Notes: generated from the sequence alone by a model not told the origin. 64,000 nt of DNA from Labia minor (GCA_963082975.1 OY720347.1:13064225-13128224), one strand, 5' to 3'. Positions 49,915 through 62,446 are shown, counted from the first letter of the stretch. Translations and numbers: made by a program.

Positions 49915-51739
49915 TGTAATATAGTGGAAATATATTATCTTGGTGTGATGTGTTGGAAATATATTATCTTAGTGTAATGGAAATATATTATATTTAATAT
50001 ATTGGAAATATATTATCTTAGTGTAATGGAAATATATTATAGAATATGTATAATATATTTAGAATATGTTGGAATAGATTATATAATATATAGAATAAGA
50101 CGAAGGAAGGCCTTAGCTGGCATTCCTAGTAGAATGATAATTCCGTGAGAATAAAATATGATAATAGTTATATAAGTAAAGAAGGATTGTAGTGGGTGGG
50201 AGTGAGACGGAGGTATGTTGATAATGGATTATCGCTGGCCGCCCGTTCAAGGCTACTGGGGGGTAATGGAATTTGCATAGGTAGCGTCTGATTAAGTTAA
50301 GAAAGATTATAATAAGTGGAAGTGAGATGAACGATGACGGAGGGGTGAAAAGGGGGGCAGCGACAGGAAGGAGCCAGCCGGGGAATGCGAATCGTGTGGG
50401 AAGTTATGACTACCGTTGTACACACGCCTGCTCAAGGTGACGGGAAAGAAATAAGAAATGCGTGGGTGACATATGAACCGCGTGGGACATTCGTTCAAGG
50501 CTATGAGGCGAGACCATAATATGCAGATTTTTGCATTACAGAAAAGAGGGGGATGGGTGCCCAGTAAAGGAGGAGGGAATTGAGAGGAGAAGAGGAAGAA
50601 GAGGTAGAAAAACAAACAGCGCGGACAGGCCAGGGAGTCAGAAAGTGAGAAAGTTACAAGGGTCGTAAGATGTGATACACGGAGGCCCCCCGGCAGGGGA
50701 AGAGAGGGGGTAGGATGGAAAGTGTGCAGTGTATGATGTATTATAAGGGGATGAATTATTGTTAAGTGATTGTGAGTGTTTGTGTTAATATTTTTAATTA
50801 TATCAAGTGTTAATATTTTTAGTTATATCCATAGTAAGTGTTCGGCCGACACGACAACAAATTGTAAGTCAAATAACATGTATTTTAAATAGATTAAATA
50901 AAATATTTTCAAAAGATATTAATATCACATTGAAAAGTAATATAAATTTCTTAAGTAATTTGTAATTAAATTGTGTAAATTATAATTGTATGAATTTCTG
51001 ATTTTAAATAAATTAAATAAAATATTTTCAAAAGATATTGATATCAAATTGAATAAGTAATATAAATTTGATTAAGTAACTGATAATTAAATTTTGTAAA
51101 TTATAATTGAATGAATTCAGAATATGAAATAAATTAAATGAAATGTTTCTAATTAAATTACTATACATTTTATCGGGTAACTTGTAATTGAATTGTTTAA
51201 ATTATAATTAAATGGATTAATACAAAATTAATTAAATAAACAAGTTAAATTATGTGAATTATAATTAAATGGATTAATGTAAAATTAATTAAATAAACAA
51301 GTGAAATTAAATAAATTATATTTAAAAGAATTAATGTAGAATTGATTGAATAAATAAATTAAATAATATAAATTATAATTAAATGGATTAATACAAAATT
51401 AATTAAATAAACAAGTTAAATTATGTGAATTATAATTAAAAGAATTAATGTAAAACTGATTGAGTAAATAAATTACATAAATTATAATTAACTGGATTAA
51501 TGTAACCTTATAAAATGAACAAGTTAAATAAATTGTAATTTGAAGAGACTAATAATTTGAACTCGATCAATAATTGTATCTTGATTAAACAAATAAACTA
51601 ACTTAAGCTAAATGATGTTTTTAAATAACCAATTGGACCCGCTCGTCGCATACAGGTGGCATGATCTTGTTCCTTCCCTTCTAGTATTATGTACAAGTAA
51701 ATGCTCGGCTTTAAAGTAAGTACTCGGCCTTATATTACA
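49915..51739 (+). repeat. LTR 3
   Basis: As LTR 1 and 2, with a visible difference at 49924 (g where LTR 1 and 2 have t). Followed directly by a TA run. Confidence 0.85.
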
Positions 51740-51758
51740 TATATATATATATATATTT

Positions 51759-52052
51759 GGTAATTATTTAGTGTTACCGATATATATGACGGATTTGGAT
51801 AAAACTTTACCAGTAGATTCCTTTTGAGATTCCAAACAAACTTTACTTAAGCGGTATGTGGCGGTCGCTTTTAGTTTACGAGATAAAAATTATTAAAGTT
51901 TGCATATAAACTACATATGTAGTTATGAATGAGCAGCTATTTAATAATGTGCCCCATACTTCTTAAGGAAAGTTATTTTTGAATTAAAAAAGGAATCCAC
52001 TGGTAAAGTTTTATCCAAATCCATCATACATCTGTTACACTAAATAATTACC
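51759..52052 (+). mobile_element. Foldback MITE family E, copy 2
   Basis: Left arm ggtaattatttagtgttacc and right arm gttacactaaataattacc enclose inverted gatttggataaaactttacc arms of roughly 100 bp. The unique core reads cggtcgcttttagtttacga through atgagcagctatttaataat. Confidence 0.75.
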
Positions 52053-52174
52053 ATATTTTTAAATTAATAAGAATAAATATATAGACAGATTGAAATAGTA
52101 ATGTATTTTATATATTAGATAAATTCATATTAATTTTGATAATAAATAATTAATTATTATTAATTTAAAAATAT

Positions 52175-52462
52175 TGTAATTGTTTAGTGTAACTGATGTA
52201 TGATGGATTTGGATAAAACTTTACCAGTGGATTCCTTTTTTAATTCAAAAGTAACTTTCCTTAAGAAGTATGGGGCACATTATTAAATGACTGCTCATTC
52301 ATAACTATGTAGTTTTTACGCAAACTTTAATAATTTTTATCTCGTAAACTAGAAGCGACCGCCACATACCGCTTAAGGAAAGTTTATTTGAAATCTAAAA
52401 AGGAATCCACTGGTAAAATTTTATCCAAATCCATCTTACATCGGTTACACTAAACAATTACC
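52175..52462 (-). mobile_element. Foldback MITE family E, copy 3, core inverted relative to copy 2
   Basis: Same arms as copy 2, but the core runs the other way (attattaaatgactgctcat then ctcgtaaactagaagcgacc). Downstream flank (catatttttaaattaataag...) repeats the downstream flank of copy 2 in the same orientation. Confidence 0.75.
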
Positions 52463-52566
52463 ATATTTTTAAATTAATAAGAATAAATATATAAACAGAT
52501 TGAAATAATAATGTATTTTAAATAATCGATAAATACATATTAATTTTGATAATAAATAATGTATAT

Positions 52567-53388
52567 ATTTTTAGGCCAAGTTCGTTTTGTTATTTACTTT
52601 TTTATCTTGTTTTTATAAAGTATTTAGATTATTCTCTCATTTGCTTAATTATTATATATTTACTTAAATTATAGATTACCCGATTTCAATGTTATATATA
52701 TATTTATTATAGTATATATATTCTATATATATATAAAATAATATTAAATATATAATATATGAAAATATGAAATGTTTATTTTTATTTTATTACATGATTT
52801 TATTATTTGTGTGTAAGATTTTTGTTTTGTTTTTGTTTGTTGTTTATTTTTTCTAATTTGATTAGGATTATGGAAGAAATGGACGTCATGTATGACGTTA
52901 GCGGACCAAGATATTAGTGTTCAATAATAGACAATATTTACTAGAATTTTATTTATTTAATTTTTAATGTATGACCATTTGAGCATTTGGCACACACCCG
53001 AATTCTCCCAGGCGCACGCTTTAGAAATAGATAAGCGTGGGAAGGAGAGGGGGCCAGTCAGATATTCTGAAAAATATAATAAATATATATATAATACAAA
53101 TACATAAAAGTTCATAGCTTTGACTAGATCAATTGGATCAATTTTCCAATTACAAGATGATTATTAATTATTTATTTATTTATTTATTCATTTTTAATCA
53201 TTTCTTTAATAATAATTTGTTTTTTTTTGATAATTTATTTTTATAAAAATAATTTTTATTAATTTCAATTTCAAAAATTATTTTCAATTTTTAAATAATA
53301 AATTTATTTATTTTTAGTACTTATTGTTTTATCCTAAAAGCTTTTAAATTTTAGGATATTGAATGAATGATGTTATTTGGAAGGATTT
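52567..53388. other. Spacer downstream of the myofilin-like gene
   Basis: AT-rich; a less biased patch at 52865-53060 has no recognised exon. Nothing else seen. Confidence 0.4.
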
Positions 53389-53394
53389 TTATTT
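53389..53394 (-). terminator. Polyadenylation signal AATAAA of the myofilin-like gene
   Basis: Canonical hexamer on the minus strand, 32 nt past the stop codon at 53426. Confidence 0.5.
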
Positions 53395-53425
53395 GATTTG
53401 TGGTTTTTCTCTTTAACAACATCCT

Positions 53426-56400
53426 TCAGAATTTGACTGATTTCTTTTCACTCCGAACTGTGACTGTTTTGGAAATCCGGACTGCATCCGCAGTTTGTTT
53501 GAGGGCGGACTCCTCGTTGTCGGCGACCAACTGTCTCAACCGGGCAGCCCGACGTTCACGAGTAGCCTAAAAAACAGGCACCAGAACAATTAATTTACAA
53601 ACAACATTAAATTAAAAAAAAAATAAAACACAAATTCCCAATTTTATTTAAACATTATTTCGTAAATGTTTAGTTATTTTTTTGAAATTATAGAATCATA
53701 AATCATGTGATACTAAAATCTTGATTTTTAATTTTTTTTTTTTTTTAAATGAAGATAAAGGATTTCTAATTCCAAACTCTACCTTCTTTCGACCCAACAA
53801 CAACAACAACAACAATAACAACAATTTACAATTGAGCATTGTGAAGTGAAGTGAAAAATATTAAATTACTAAACAATTGCTAAGATGTTAAGAGTTTTTT
53901 GTATTAATTTCACATCTCATATTCCCTCTTAATCTTTATTATAACAAATGATATGGTAAAACAAACTAAACATTGTATAACTAATTTATTATAATTATTA
54001 TGATGTATAACTAATCATTAATTTTTATTCTATTTTTTAAAACGTATATTAAACATATATTTTTCCAATAAATCAAATTACAATTCATATTATTTCTATA
54101 CGATACTATTATAACATATTTTAATACATATTTTGAAAATAGATTATTAAATAATAAATTTAATTTGTATAATTATTTTCTAAATAAAAATTTAAAAATT
54201 TAAGAATTATTTCGGTAGCAATTAATAAATAAATTTTTTAGATAATTTCGTAGATATATGTATTCTCATTCGTATAAAAAACATTTTAATATAATGGTAT
54301 TTTTTATTAAATTTCATTTCATCATTTAAGTTTAGTAACACAATAAAAGAATATATTTTTCCAAAGTTTATTTTTATACGAAATAACCAAAATAAAAAAA
54401 ATAATTTATTTGAATTATTTATTGACTAAAAATTTGAATAAAGTTCCAAAATAGATTTTTCATTAATATGCACAAAATAATGTTAAGGAGAAGAATAAAT
54501 AATTATATAAACTGAAGAATATAATAATAAATTAAACTTTTAAAAATATATATTCTTTAATCATAATTATAATCATATATATTTCTAGGTATATATTCCT
54601 AAATTAGTGTTTCTCAACCATTTTGGACCAAACGCCCATTTCGTAAGGCCGGCTTCATAATTCGCCCCCCTATAAATTTTAACAGATAAAAATTGCATGA
54701 TAATCCCTAATATAAGGTAGGTACACTTGGGGGATACTTAGAGCCATATTGAAAAATCGAGTTACAGAACCTGATCGCAAAATCATCTTACTTTTTTTTT
54801 TCTAGAACCATATTGAAAAAATTGAAAAAAATGTTTAAAAGCCTGATCGTAAAATCATCTTACCTTTTTTTAGAGTTGAAAATGATTTCGTCCCCAAAAA
54901 ATAACTATCGCCCCCTTCAAGATTTCATAAGATCGCCCAGGTTGAGAATCACTACGTTAAATTGTGAATCTTATCTTATTATGCTAGCTAAAATTGTATA
55001 TATGTATTTATCTATATATCATGGTTCTCAAAAACCGCTCTAACGATTTTTTTCAAATTCACACTAGATATAGTATTTATAAAGAAAAATTAAGTTTTAT
55101 TGATGATATCTCTTGAAACATACAGCTTCATTATTAATTTCTTAATTGAAAATTATATATTATATGGAAAACGTCAAAATTTTTAATACTGCCTGCTAAG
55201 ACAGTAAAAAAATGACAATTTTTTATCTAAATACATATAGTCCAGCGGTTGGACTGATGTTTTAACGAGTGGATTTCGTCGGTTCGAAACTCGCCGGGTG
55301 AATCGTTATTTAAAAATGAAAATAATGATTTTGTTATTTTTTTTTCTTTTTATCTATTGTTTACTTTTTAATAAATTACTATTCTATATTTATTTATTCA
55401 TTGTTCTTTTATTAATAAAGTTTTAGATAGTTTTATAAGTTTTAATATTTTTTCAATAAAATATTATTCAATATATTTATTAATATTATTTTATTTATTA
55501 TTATTGAGTACCCGAAGTTCCATTCATTTTAATCAGATTGATGCAATGATGCAACAGTTAATAATTGTAATATTGTAATAAATTTCTATCTTGAAAATTG
55601 TTACATATTATTCAGGATATTTTAAAAACTATTTCTTTCTTTAATTAATATTCATTTTTTCTATAAGTCAGATATATTTCCAAATATTAAATAATTTTTG
55701 AAGTGAAAACTTCTTTAGCGGCGTTGAGCACTTTTGCGGGATGGGGAAAAAGTATAGAACTCGCGTGATCGTGACCAACACCATGAAACCATCTGCTTTC
55801 AAATTTCTTATAACAGAGCGCGAAATTTGAATTGTCATTAGAACTGTTTTATAAATTATCTCTAACATATAAATATATATTTATTATGTAAAGTTCATTT
55901 CATATATACATATATAATCAAAATTATACGAAATGAACTTCACATAATAAATATATATTTTATGTTAGAGATAAGAATTATAAAACAGTTCGTATTGCAA
56001 TATTTTAAACAAAGTTGTGTATTTATATATATATAAATATAAGTTACAAATTTGTTTAAAATATATGTTTAAAATAATATATAAGTTATATATATATACA
56101 TGCATATGAAATTCATCTTTCTCGTGAAATAGCGCGAATTTCGTCTGTTTTAAAATTTCTTACGCAGAAGTTTTCACTTCTGTCGGCCAGTCCCACGACT
56201 GCCAATTTTGCTTTTTTAATTCCGAAAAGCTGCAAAGCACGTTTTTTTGTCTTTAGTTTGTTTTATAACCACTTGGGGCGCTAAACAGTTTTTCAAAAAA
56301 ACACTATAGAAAAAAAATATATGTACCTATATATTATATATTTATGTATTATTGAGGAGCACAAGTTCATTAATTTTAATCAGATTGATGCAAATGTGTA

Positions 56401-59136
56401 ACATTTAATAATTGTAATAAATAATTAAAGAATTGTGTATCAATATTTTTTAAAGGGTAGAGCGAGAGCTCGGTGTCCCAGGTATTAATATTACCAGCCA
56501 AATCCAATAATAATGAATCATTTTTTTTAACTTAAGTACCGAGCCGAGGCTCGGGGTCCCGGTACTTTAAGTTATATTATAATAACAGAAATTTATAACG
56601 AAAATAATAACTGATTTATAGTAATTACATAATAACTAAATTTTTATCATTTTCTGATAATTATAAAAATAATATATTTTTTTTTATAAAAAATAGAATA
56701 AAGAATACTTTCTTTTGAAAAAATATCACTATATATAATTTCCTATGTATGTATGTGAAATGTTTTTAACATTATGAAGTTAGTTACAAATTTTGAATTC
56801 TACAATTTACAATTTTTATAGAATTCAAAATAAAAAAATTTGAAATATTCTAATTTTTAAATTTATATACAATTTAATATTAATATTATTTTTTATCATA
56901 AAAGAGACTTTATTAAACATAATAAACATAAAAAGAAACCTATCAAAATTATTAATTTGTTATTAACTTCATTTTTTTTAAATTTTGTTTTGTTATTAAT
57001 AAATATGGAAAAAAAAAATAAAAAAAATATTACGACGATTTGAATAAAGTTATTAATTTTATATTTAAGTATTTGAAACAAAATTTCCTATAAATTATTA
57101 TTATTAATCAATCTCGTGCGGCTCGAAGCCGCCTGTCCCTCTTAATAAGAGTTTTATGCCGCCGGCAGCATATGATGCCGGGAACGGCTAGTAGTAAATA
57201 ATTTAAAATGAAATATATAAATAGAAATCACAATTGTCAAAAGAAAATATTCTTTTGTTATTAGATTAATTTCTTTCTTTAAAATAAAGAAAAAAATCTG
57301 AAACGACATTGGATTCAATCATTTTTATTATAATTCCAAATGTTATAAATTGAATGGGTAGTGAGGGATTGAAGAGCGATTGATTGATGGAAGTTCAGCT
57401 TCACCTGTCTGTCTGCAATCTCTTCCATTTCAGCATCGAGGTCGGCAAGACGAGCCCGACTCTTTCTGGCTCGGGCAGCTGCCCCCGAGTCGATATCGGC
57501 GACGAGGGCTATTTCTTTGCTGGAGGGCTGCGTCAAAGCCGTCCATTTGGCCATCTCCGGGGCATCCTCCGTGGCCTCCATTGTCATCCGCAAAGCCCTC
57601 TTCTTGAAGGACGCTTGATCATCCAGTACGGAGGCAATTGAGCTGGACTTAAGACCGATTGAGTCCATCAGTAGTTCCTAGACAGGATGCACGGGCAGCA
57701 TTTCAAGCAGGAATGAAGCGCATTCAGGATGAATTTCATGAAATGTGTCTCTGCAGTGCAAATAGTTTATGCATTTGTTTTCTTTTTTTTTGTTTTGTTT
57801 TGTTTTGTTTGTTTTTGTTTAATATCTAAACTATCTAAACTATTCTATTCTACTCTAATTGAATCAACAAATTTTTTAGTATGATTGTTTTTTTTTTTGT
57901 TTTTTTTTTAAACAAAAATTTAATTTGATACAAATTGATGTTAATTTAAGCTATTGAAAATATTTAGGATGTGGATGTGCGTGTTTGAGGTGAATGTGCA
58001 GTGCAAAGCCAAAGATAATAAATATAGGAAGAAGCAAATAGCCACCTGAAAGTCGAGAGCTTCTTTATTTCTGTTTCTTCTGGAGGGGATAGTCGATGTC
58101 ACTTCCGACTCCATGTCGGTGATTCTTTGACGTTGTGATCGGATCTTCTCCATGGCCCTAGAATCGAAATCTTCCTCATTGAGAGCGGAAGCTACAATTT
58201 TGTTGGTTTGACCACGTTGCTCGAGAATCGAATCAAAATCATCCATGAGGGCAGAAACTGGACGACGTCGAGAGCTCTATAAACATAATCGATTGATTCA
58301 TCGAAATTGTATAAAAAATAATTAACATCAATTAAATAGGTTCTTAAACAATTGAATAAATTGAAATTATGTTAAATATTTCTTTTACATTTGTAATGCA
58401 ATAAGATTCAAAGGTCTTAATCAATTTTATAAAATTATAATTCTCTTTTTTAAGAGAATTTTTAGATATATTAGACATATTTATACAGGAATATAGAAAT
58501 TGAAATTTTTTTAGTCTAAAAAAATATAAAATAATTATTTTATTAGTAAATTATTATATATTATAAACAAAATATTATTAAATATTTTCTAGAATTAAAC
58601 ATAAATCATGAAAATATTTTAATGTAGGAAGACACCTTCTGAAATATTGAATAATAATAAAATACTTTAATAAAATTAAATATATTGGATTAAATAGTTA
58701 TTCTAAAATATAGTGTAAAATTTTTTCAAAAAATTATGATAGATATATAAATTTTTTGAATTTATAATTTTAACTATAATTTTGAAAAATCATTGTATAT
58801 TTAATAAAATAAATAAATAAATGATGTTTTTATAATAAAATTAATCATATCAAGGATAGTGTTAAAATATTAAATGACAAAAATTTTATTTACAATAGGC
58901 TCATCTTCAAGAGGGGCTGGACTAAGAGTACGTCTAACAAGTTCAGATGCAGGTCTCAGATCTGTTTCTGCATTAAGTGCATCCCGTAGAGCTGTCATGT
59001 GAGGAGATTCTGCCGTTCGTGGTTGGTATTTTCGGTCGAGATGATCGACCATCGGCTTGTAATAACGTTCGCCGGCATTGTAATTGCAGTCATAGACACG
59101 AGTTCTTCTCGGACGACTTGAAACACGGCTGGACAT
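53426..59136 (-). CDS. Myofilin-like/flightin-related muscle protein (complete, 4 coding exons)
   Basis: Coding exons 58894-59136, 58046-58276, 57405-57677 and 53426-53566, all phase 0, give 295 aa. A 3' splice site 2 nt before the ATG implies a non-coding leader exon. N-terminus (residues ~10-45): tyrosine-rich VYDCNYNAGERYYKPMVDHL followed by DRK and TAESP, resembling flightin's YNYIYDYRHNYYDDVIDYLD, DRR and TAETP. The middle is mixed-charge with SSRRRPVSALMDDFDS and IRSQRQRITDMESE. C-terminal third is highly charged and probably helical (ARKSRARLADLDAEMEEIAD, TRERRAARLRQLVADNEES), ending SEKKSVKF. Size, motif and order suggest an insect thick-filament protein such as myofilin; a miniparamyosin-type N-terminus is an alternative, but the long paramyosin rod is absent. 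The last intron (53567-57404) is 3.8 kb and repeat-rich. Gene structure is firm, the name is not. Confidence 0.75.
54605..54954. mobile_element. hAT MITE in the myofilin-like gene intron
   Basis: Ends tagtgtttctcaacc and ggttgagaatcacta. Flanking octamers tcctaaat and cgttaaat share taaat, an eroded target duplication. Non-coding. Confidence 0.65.
55841..55990. repeat. Near-perfect inverted repeat (foldback)
   Basis: Arms of about 60 nt: gaactgttttataaattatc at the left, its complement at the right end, with an AT spacer of about 30 nt. Would form a long hairpin in intronic RNA. Class unknown. Confidence 0.6.
56352..56486. repeat. Repeat family D, copy 2
   Basis: Shares acaattgtaataaataatta-type sequence and gctcggtgtcccaggta with 10100-10211. 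A partial copy lies at 55506-55580. Confidence 0.5.
57108..57190 (-). pseudogene. 18S rRNA-derived fragment in an intron
   Basis: The minus strand reads gagggacaggcggcttcgag then ccgcacgagattga, the conserved 18S rRNA stretch before its 3' major domain (gagggacaggcggcttctag, ccgcacgagattga). The upstream part is diverged and GC-rich. Only about 80 bp are present, so it is an inserted or retroposed fragment, not a gene. Confidence 0.6.
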
Positions 59137-59369
59137 GTCTGAAAAAAAAAATAGAATATGAAAAAATTTAATTACAATTTTAAAAAATATTGCTATTTAA
59201 ATAACTATGTGAATAGAAAACACTCAAGTATAAAGAATTAATATATATATATATATAGGATAATAATAATAATAAATTAAAAAAGATATTTTTACATTGT
59301 TATAATTTACAATATTCAATAACAATTTTAGAATTATTTATAGTACATATAAATTATTGACTACTAGAC

Positions 59370-59591
59370 TAGTGAGGCGCGAGCATATCCAAGAGGAAAT
59401 GTTATTTAAAAAAATTGATTAAGTCAGTGAATGTATAGAGGCTCTCAAACAACATTATCGACTTTTTTTCAATATGGTTCTAAAAAAAAAAAATGTTTTC
59501 TTTTTATTGTATGCGGTGGGGAGGGGAGGGGGCGCGATGAAAATTATGATTGAAAATTGAGCCGTGAATACTAAAAGGTTGAGAAACACTG
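59370..59591. mobile_element. hAT MITE (left end worn)
   Basis: Right end ggttgagaaacactg, with agccgtgaatactaaaagg inside as in 33392-33640 but reversed. Flanks tactagac and ttctagac agree at 7 of 8. Lies just upstream of the myofilin-like gene. Confidence 0.65.
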
Positions 59592-59816
59592 TTCTAGACC
59601 AACTTAAAGAATATATGCGAGGTAGGGAGACTATTAAAAGAGTAAAGTAAAAGTAAAGTAAAGAATAAAGAGGAATGAATAAAATTTTTTATAGTTTTAA
59701 TCTACTATTATTCATTTTTAAATTCATTTTTGAATTGTACTCACTTACTTAAAACTATATTATGAATTTATATAAATATTCCAAACTCCAACTATGAGAG
59801 GGAAAAATTGTAAATA

Positions 59817-59858
<42 letters not shown>

Positions 59859-59861
<3 letters not shown>

Positions 59862-60056
59862 ACTCGTTGGGTGTTAGCTAACTATGTTAACCCACATTAT
59901 AGTGGTATCGGGTTTTATGGGACCTCCGGATTCGAAATTGGAAAGTAGCAAAAAGTAGCGACTCCGTCGAAGAAAATCAAGACACCTAATTAATATGAAC
60001 CATTTTGATAGACGCTGTCCTTATGTAGGATGTACAAAAGTCAGAGGTTTTTTTTA
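59859..60056 (+). mobile_element. tRNA-derived SINE, copy 3 (5' part diverged)
   Basis: The 3' half clearly matches copies 1 and 2 (gaagaaaatcaaga, gacgctgtccttatgtagga, gtacaaaagtcagagg plus T-run). The tRNA head has lost its B box. Follows a TA microsatellite at 59820-59858. Confidence 0.65.
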
Positions 60057-61338
60057 TATATAATATATATATATCTATATCGTAGGATGTTAAATTTATT
60101 TGTGGTTGCTGACATTTAAGGATTACTTAATAAAAAAAATGTTCTGTCAGATACATTTAGAAGGAAACATATTATAATAAAATTAATTAATGTGCTTAAA
60201 ATTCAAAGGAAATGTTGCAGTAGTTGTTTTGTTCTGTAAAAAATTGTGTAATTAGTTTTTGATTATTATAAAAAAATATATACGAGTATAATCTTACAAG
60301 CATTATTCGTTTAAATTTTTTTATATTAGCTGTTATTCAAATATATATTCTAATGATGATTAAATTGAATAAACTTTTTTTTTTGTTTTTATTAAATAAA
60401 ATAAAAAAGTTATATTAAGTATATTTAATCTTTATTTAAATTATTAATATTACCTAAATAAAATAGATAGTCAATTTTATTATTATCTAATATAGATATC
60501 TATTGGACGTAATTAAAAATTAGCAAAGAGTAATTACAATCAAACGAAAGAGAAAAAAAAACGAGAGATAAATTTAATTAATTAAAATTGTATAAGAAGT
60601 TTCCTGTAATAGCGTGAGGGTTCCATTAAAATTGATTAAAGATGATTACAGATTGGCTCATTTAATTGATGGCTCATCTAATGGATTACATTTACAAAAT
60701 CAAACAATAATTATATCTTGTCAAGGTTAAGATTACCTACCAATGAATTAGAAAATGGTGAGAAAAAAAAGAAGAAATTATTTTATTATTTATTTAATTA
60801 TATATTAAATAGATAAATAATTTTCTCAAGTTTTTATAGAAAATAAATATAAACATTAAATTTATTTTTTTTTTCAATTCTTTCTAATTCTTATAATTTA
60901 TTCAATACATATTATAAAAATTGATTATTGATTTTTTTATAGATCATTTTAGATATAGAAAAATATTTTTCTTTTTTAACATTTTTACTTAAAAAATTTT
61001 TTGTTTGTTTTTTGGTTTTAGATATCATAGTCGTGGTGGCCGACTCCATGAACCTGTTCGTTGAAATTGGCCCTCATTCAATTGGCAATGGACTCATTGA
61101 GATTATAGATTATACTATAATATATATTATATATATTATTATATATATATATATATAGTATATATCTAATTATACAATCAATTTAATGATGCTTTTATTA
61201 TTTTTACATATAATTAATGAAAATGAATGAATGATTTTTATTTTTATTTCACATTTAAAAATTAAAAATAAACTATAGATTTTTTATAAATTAATTAATC
61301 TTTTTTAAACTATTTAACAACAAAAAATATTACTCTAA
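60057..61338. other. Spacer with one less AT-rich island
   Basis: Mostly AT-rich. 61022-61110 is a compact balanced-composition island (gtggtggccgactccatgaa) with splice-like borders; it could be a non-coding or short exon of a minus-strand gene, but no product is recognisable. Confidence 0.35.
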
Positions 61339-62213
61339 AAAATGAGCTTTGGCTAGGCACGGAACCGACAGACAATTAGAAAATAAATTAATTTCCAAAC
61401 AACATTATATATATAGGGTAAAGTATACAGTCGTTGGCCCCCTTAAGCAACTCCTAGCAGTCTTTAATTGCATATCTTGGTAAATTGCGGAACAATCTAT
61501 GTCAAATTAGGTTTGCAGAACATAGATACTATAAGCATTTTGATAAATAAAAAAAAAAATCATTTTCTCATGACATTTTCAATAAGCACTTTTTAAAAAA
61601 AAATCCTAAAAAATACAGTTATTGGCCCCCAGTTATAATTATTGGCCTAGGTATTCTATATTGATTATACAACCATACAACAAACGATTACATAACCATA
61701 GTTAATAGCGAAATTTTTAAAATAAAAATCTTTTATAATTTGTGTTTTAGTGATAGGGGGCCAATGACTGCCTCGAGGCCAACGACTGTATACTATCAAA
61801 AAAAAATATATTTTAAAATTTGAATTAAAATGACTAAATTATATTATCTTCATTTTTATTTTTAGTTTAATGACTCCATTATTAATTACTACTATATTTT
61901 AAGTGAAATATTTTCCGACAGTGAATATAAAATTATTACTTTGTAAACTACCACTTCCGGTTTACGGATATACATCAAAAGTTGATTAATTCATTTTACT
62001 AATGCATTAAGTAAATATACAAATTTTATCAAAATCCATTGAGCCGTTCAAACTGTGCACATCTATACGGACACACAACGGACAGACGAACAGACATCAT
62101 GCTAAAAATACTTTTTTCTGTAAACAAAATGCATGATTCGTGGAGATATGTAAAAATCTGGTAAATATTGGTGTGAAAACAATACCCTCTCTTCCTATCG
62201 TCGGTCGGTAAAA
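61339..62213 (+). mobile_element. Repeat family A, copy 3, split by MITE B
   Basis: Begins aatgagctttggctaggcac and cggaaccgaca, ends cctatcgtcggtcggtaaaa. Retains tttacggatatacatcaaaa and acggacacacaacggacaga. Interrupted at 61416-61794. Confidence 0.65.
61416..61794. mobile_element. MITE family B, copy 2
   Basis: Left end gggtaaagtatacagtcg with TA before it; right end ccaacgactgtatac, with the last bases (tttaccc) lost. Interior closely matches 5176-5556. Confidence 0.75.
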
Positions 62214-62446
62214 AAAGAAGAAATCGAAATCAATCATCTAAATTCAATTAATTTGATAAATAATTAATCAAATATAGACAATTTAAATTAAAATATTAGA
62301 TTTAATAACTTAATTAATTTATAAATTTGAAAAAAATTTTTGTTATTTTGTTATTTTTACTTTAATTTACGTATTAAATACTAGTTACTGGTATACACTT
62401 TAGTATAGGTTATCTTTGAATTGTTGTATTTATTTCTCTTATATCG

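Larger units (their letters stand above)
41527..51739 (+). mobile_element. Tandem LTR-retrotransposon array: LTR-internal-LTR-internal-LTR
   Basis: Three LTRs of 1825 bp and two internal regions of about 2369 bp repeat with an exact 4194-bp period. LTR ends are TGTAAT...ATTACA. A TGG-initiated primer-site-like stretch (tggtgtcaggtgtgg) starts 2 nt after the first LTR. A purine-rich tract (aaaaggtggtggag) precedes the second and third LTRs. TATA on both outer sides may be a 4-bp TSD, though the flanks are TA-rich. The internal region has a gag-like frame and no reverse transcriptase, integrase or protease I can recognise, so it is a non-autonomous (LARD-like) derivative, most likely Ty3/gypsy-related. 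Confidence 0.85.
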
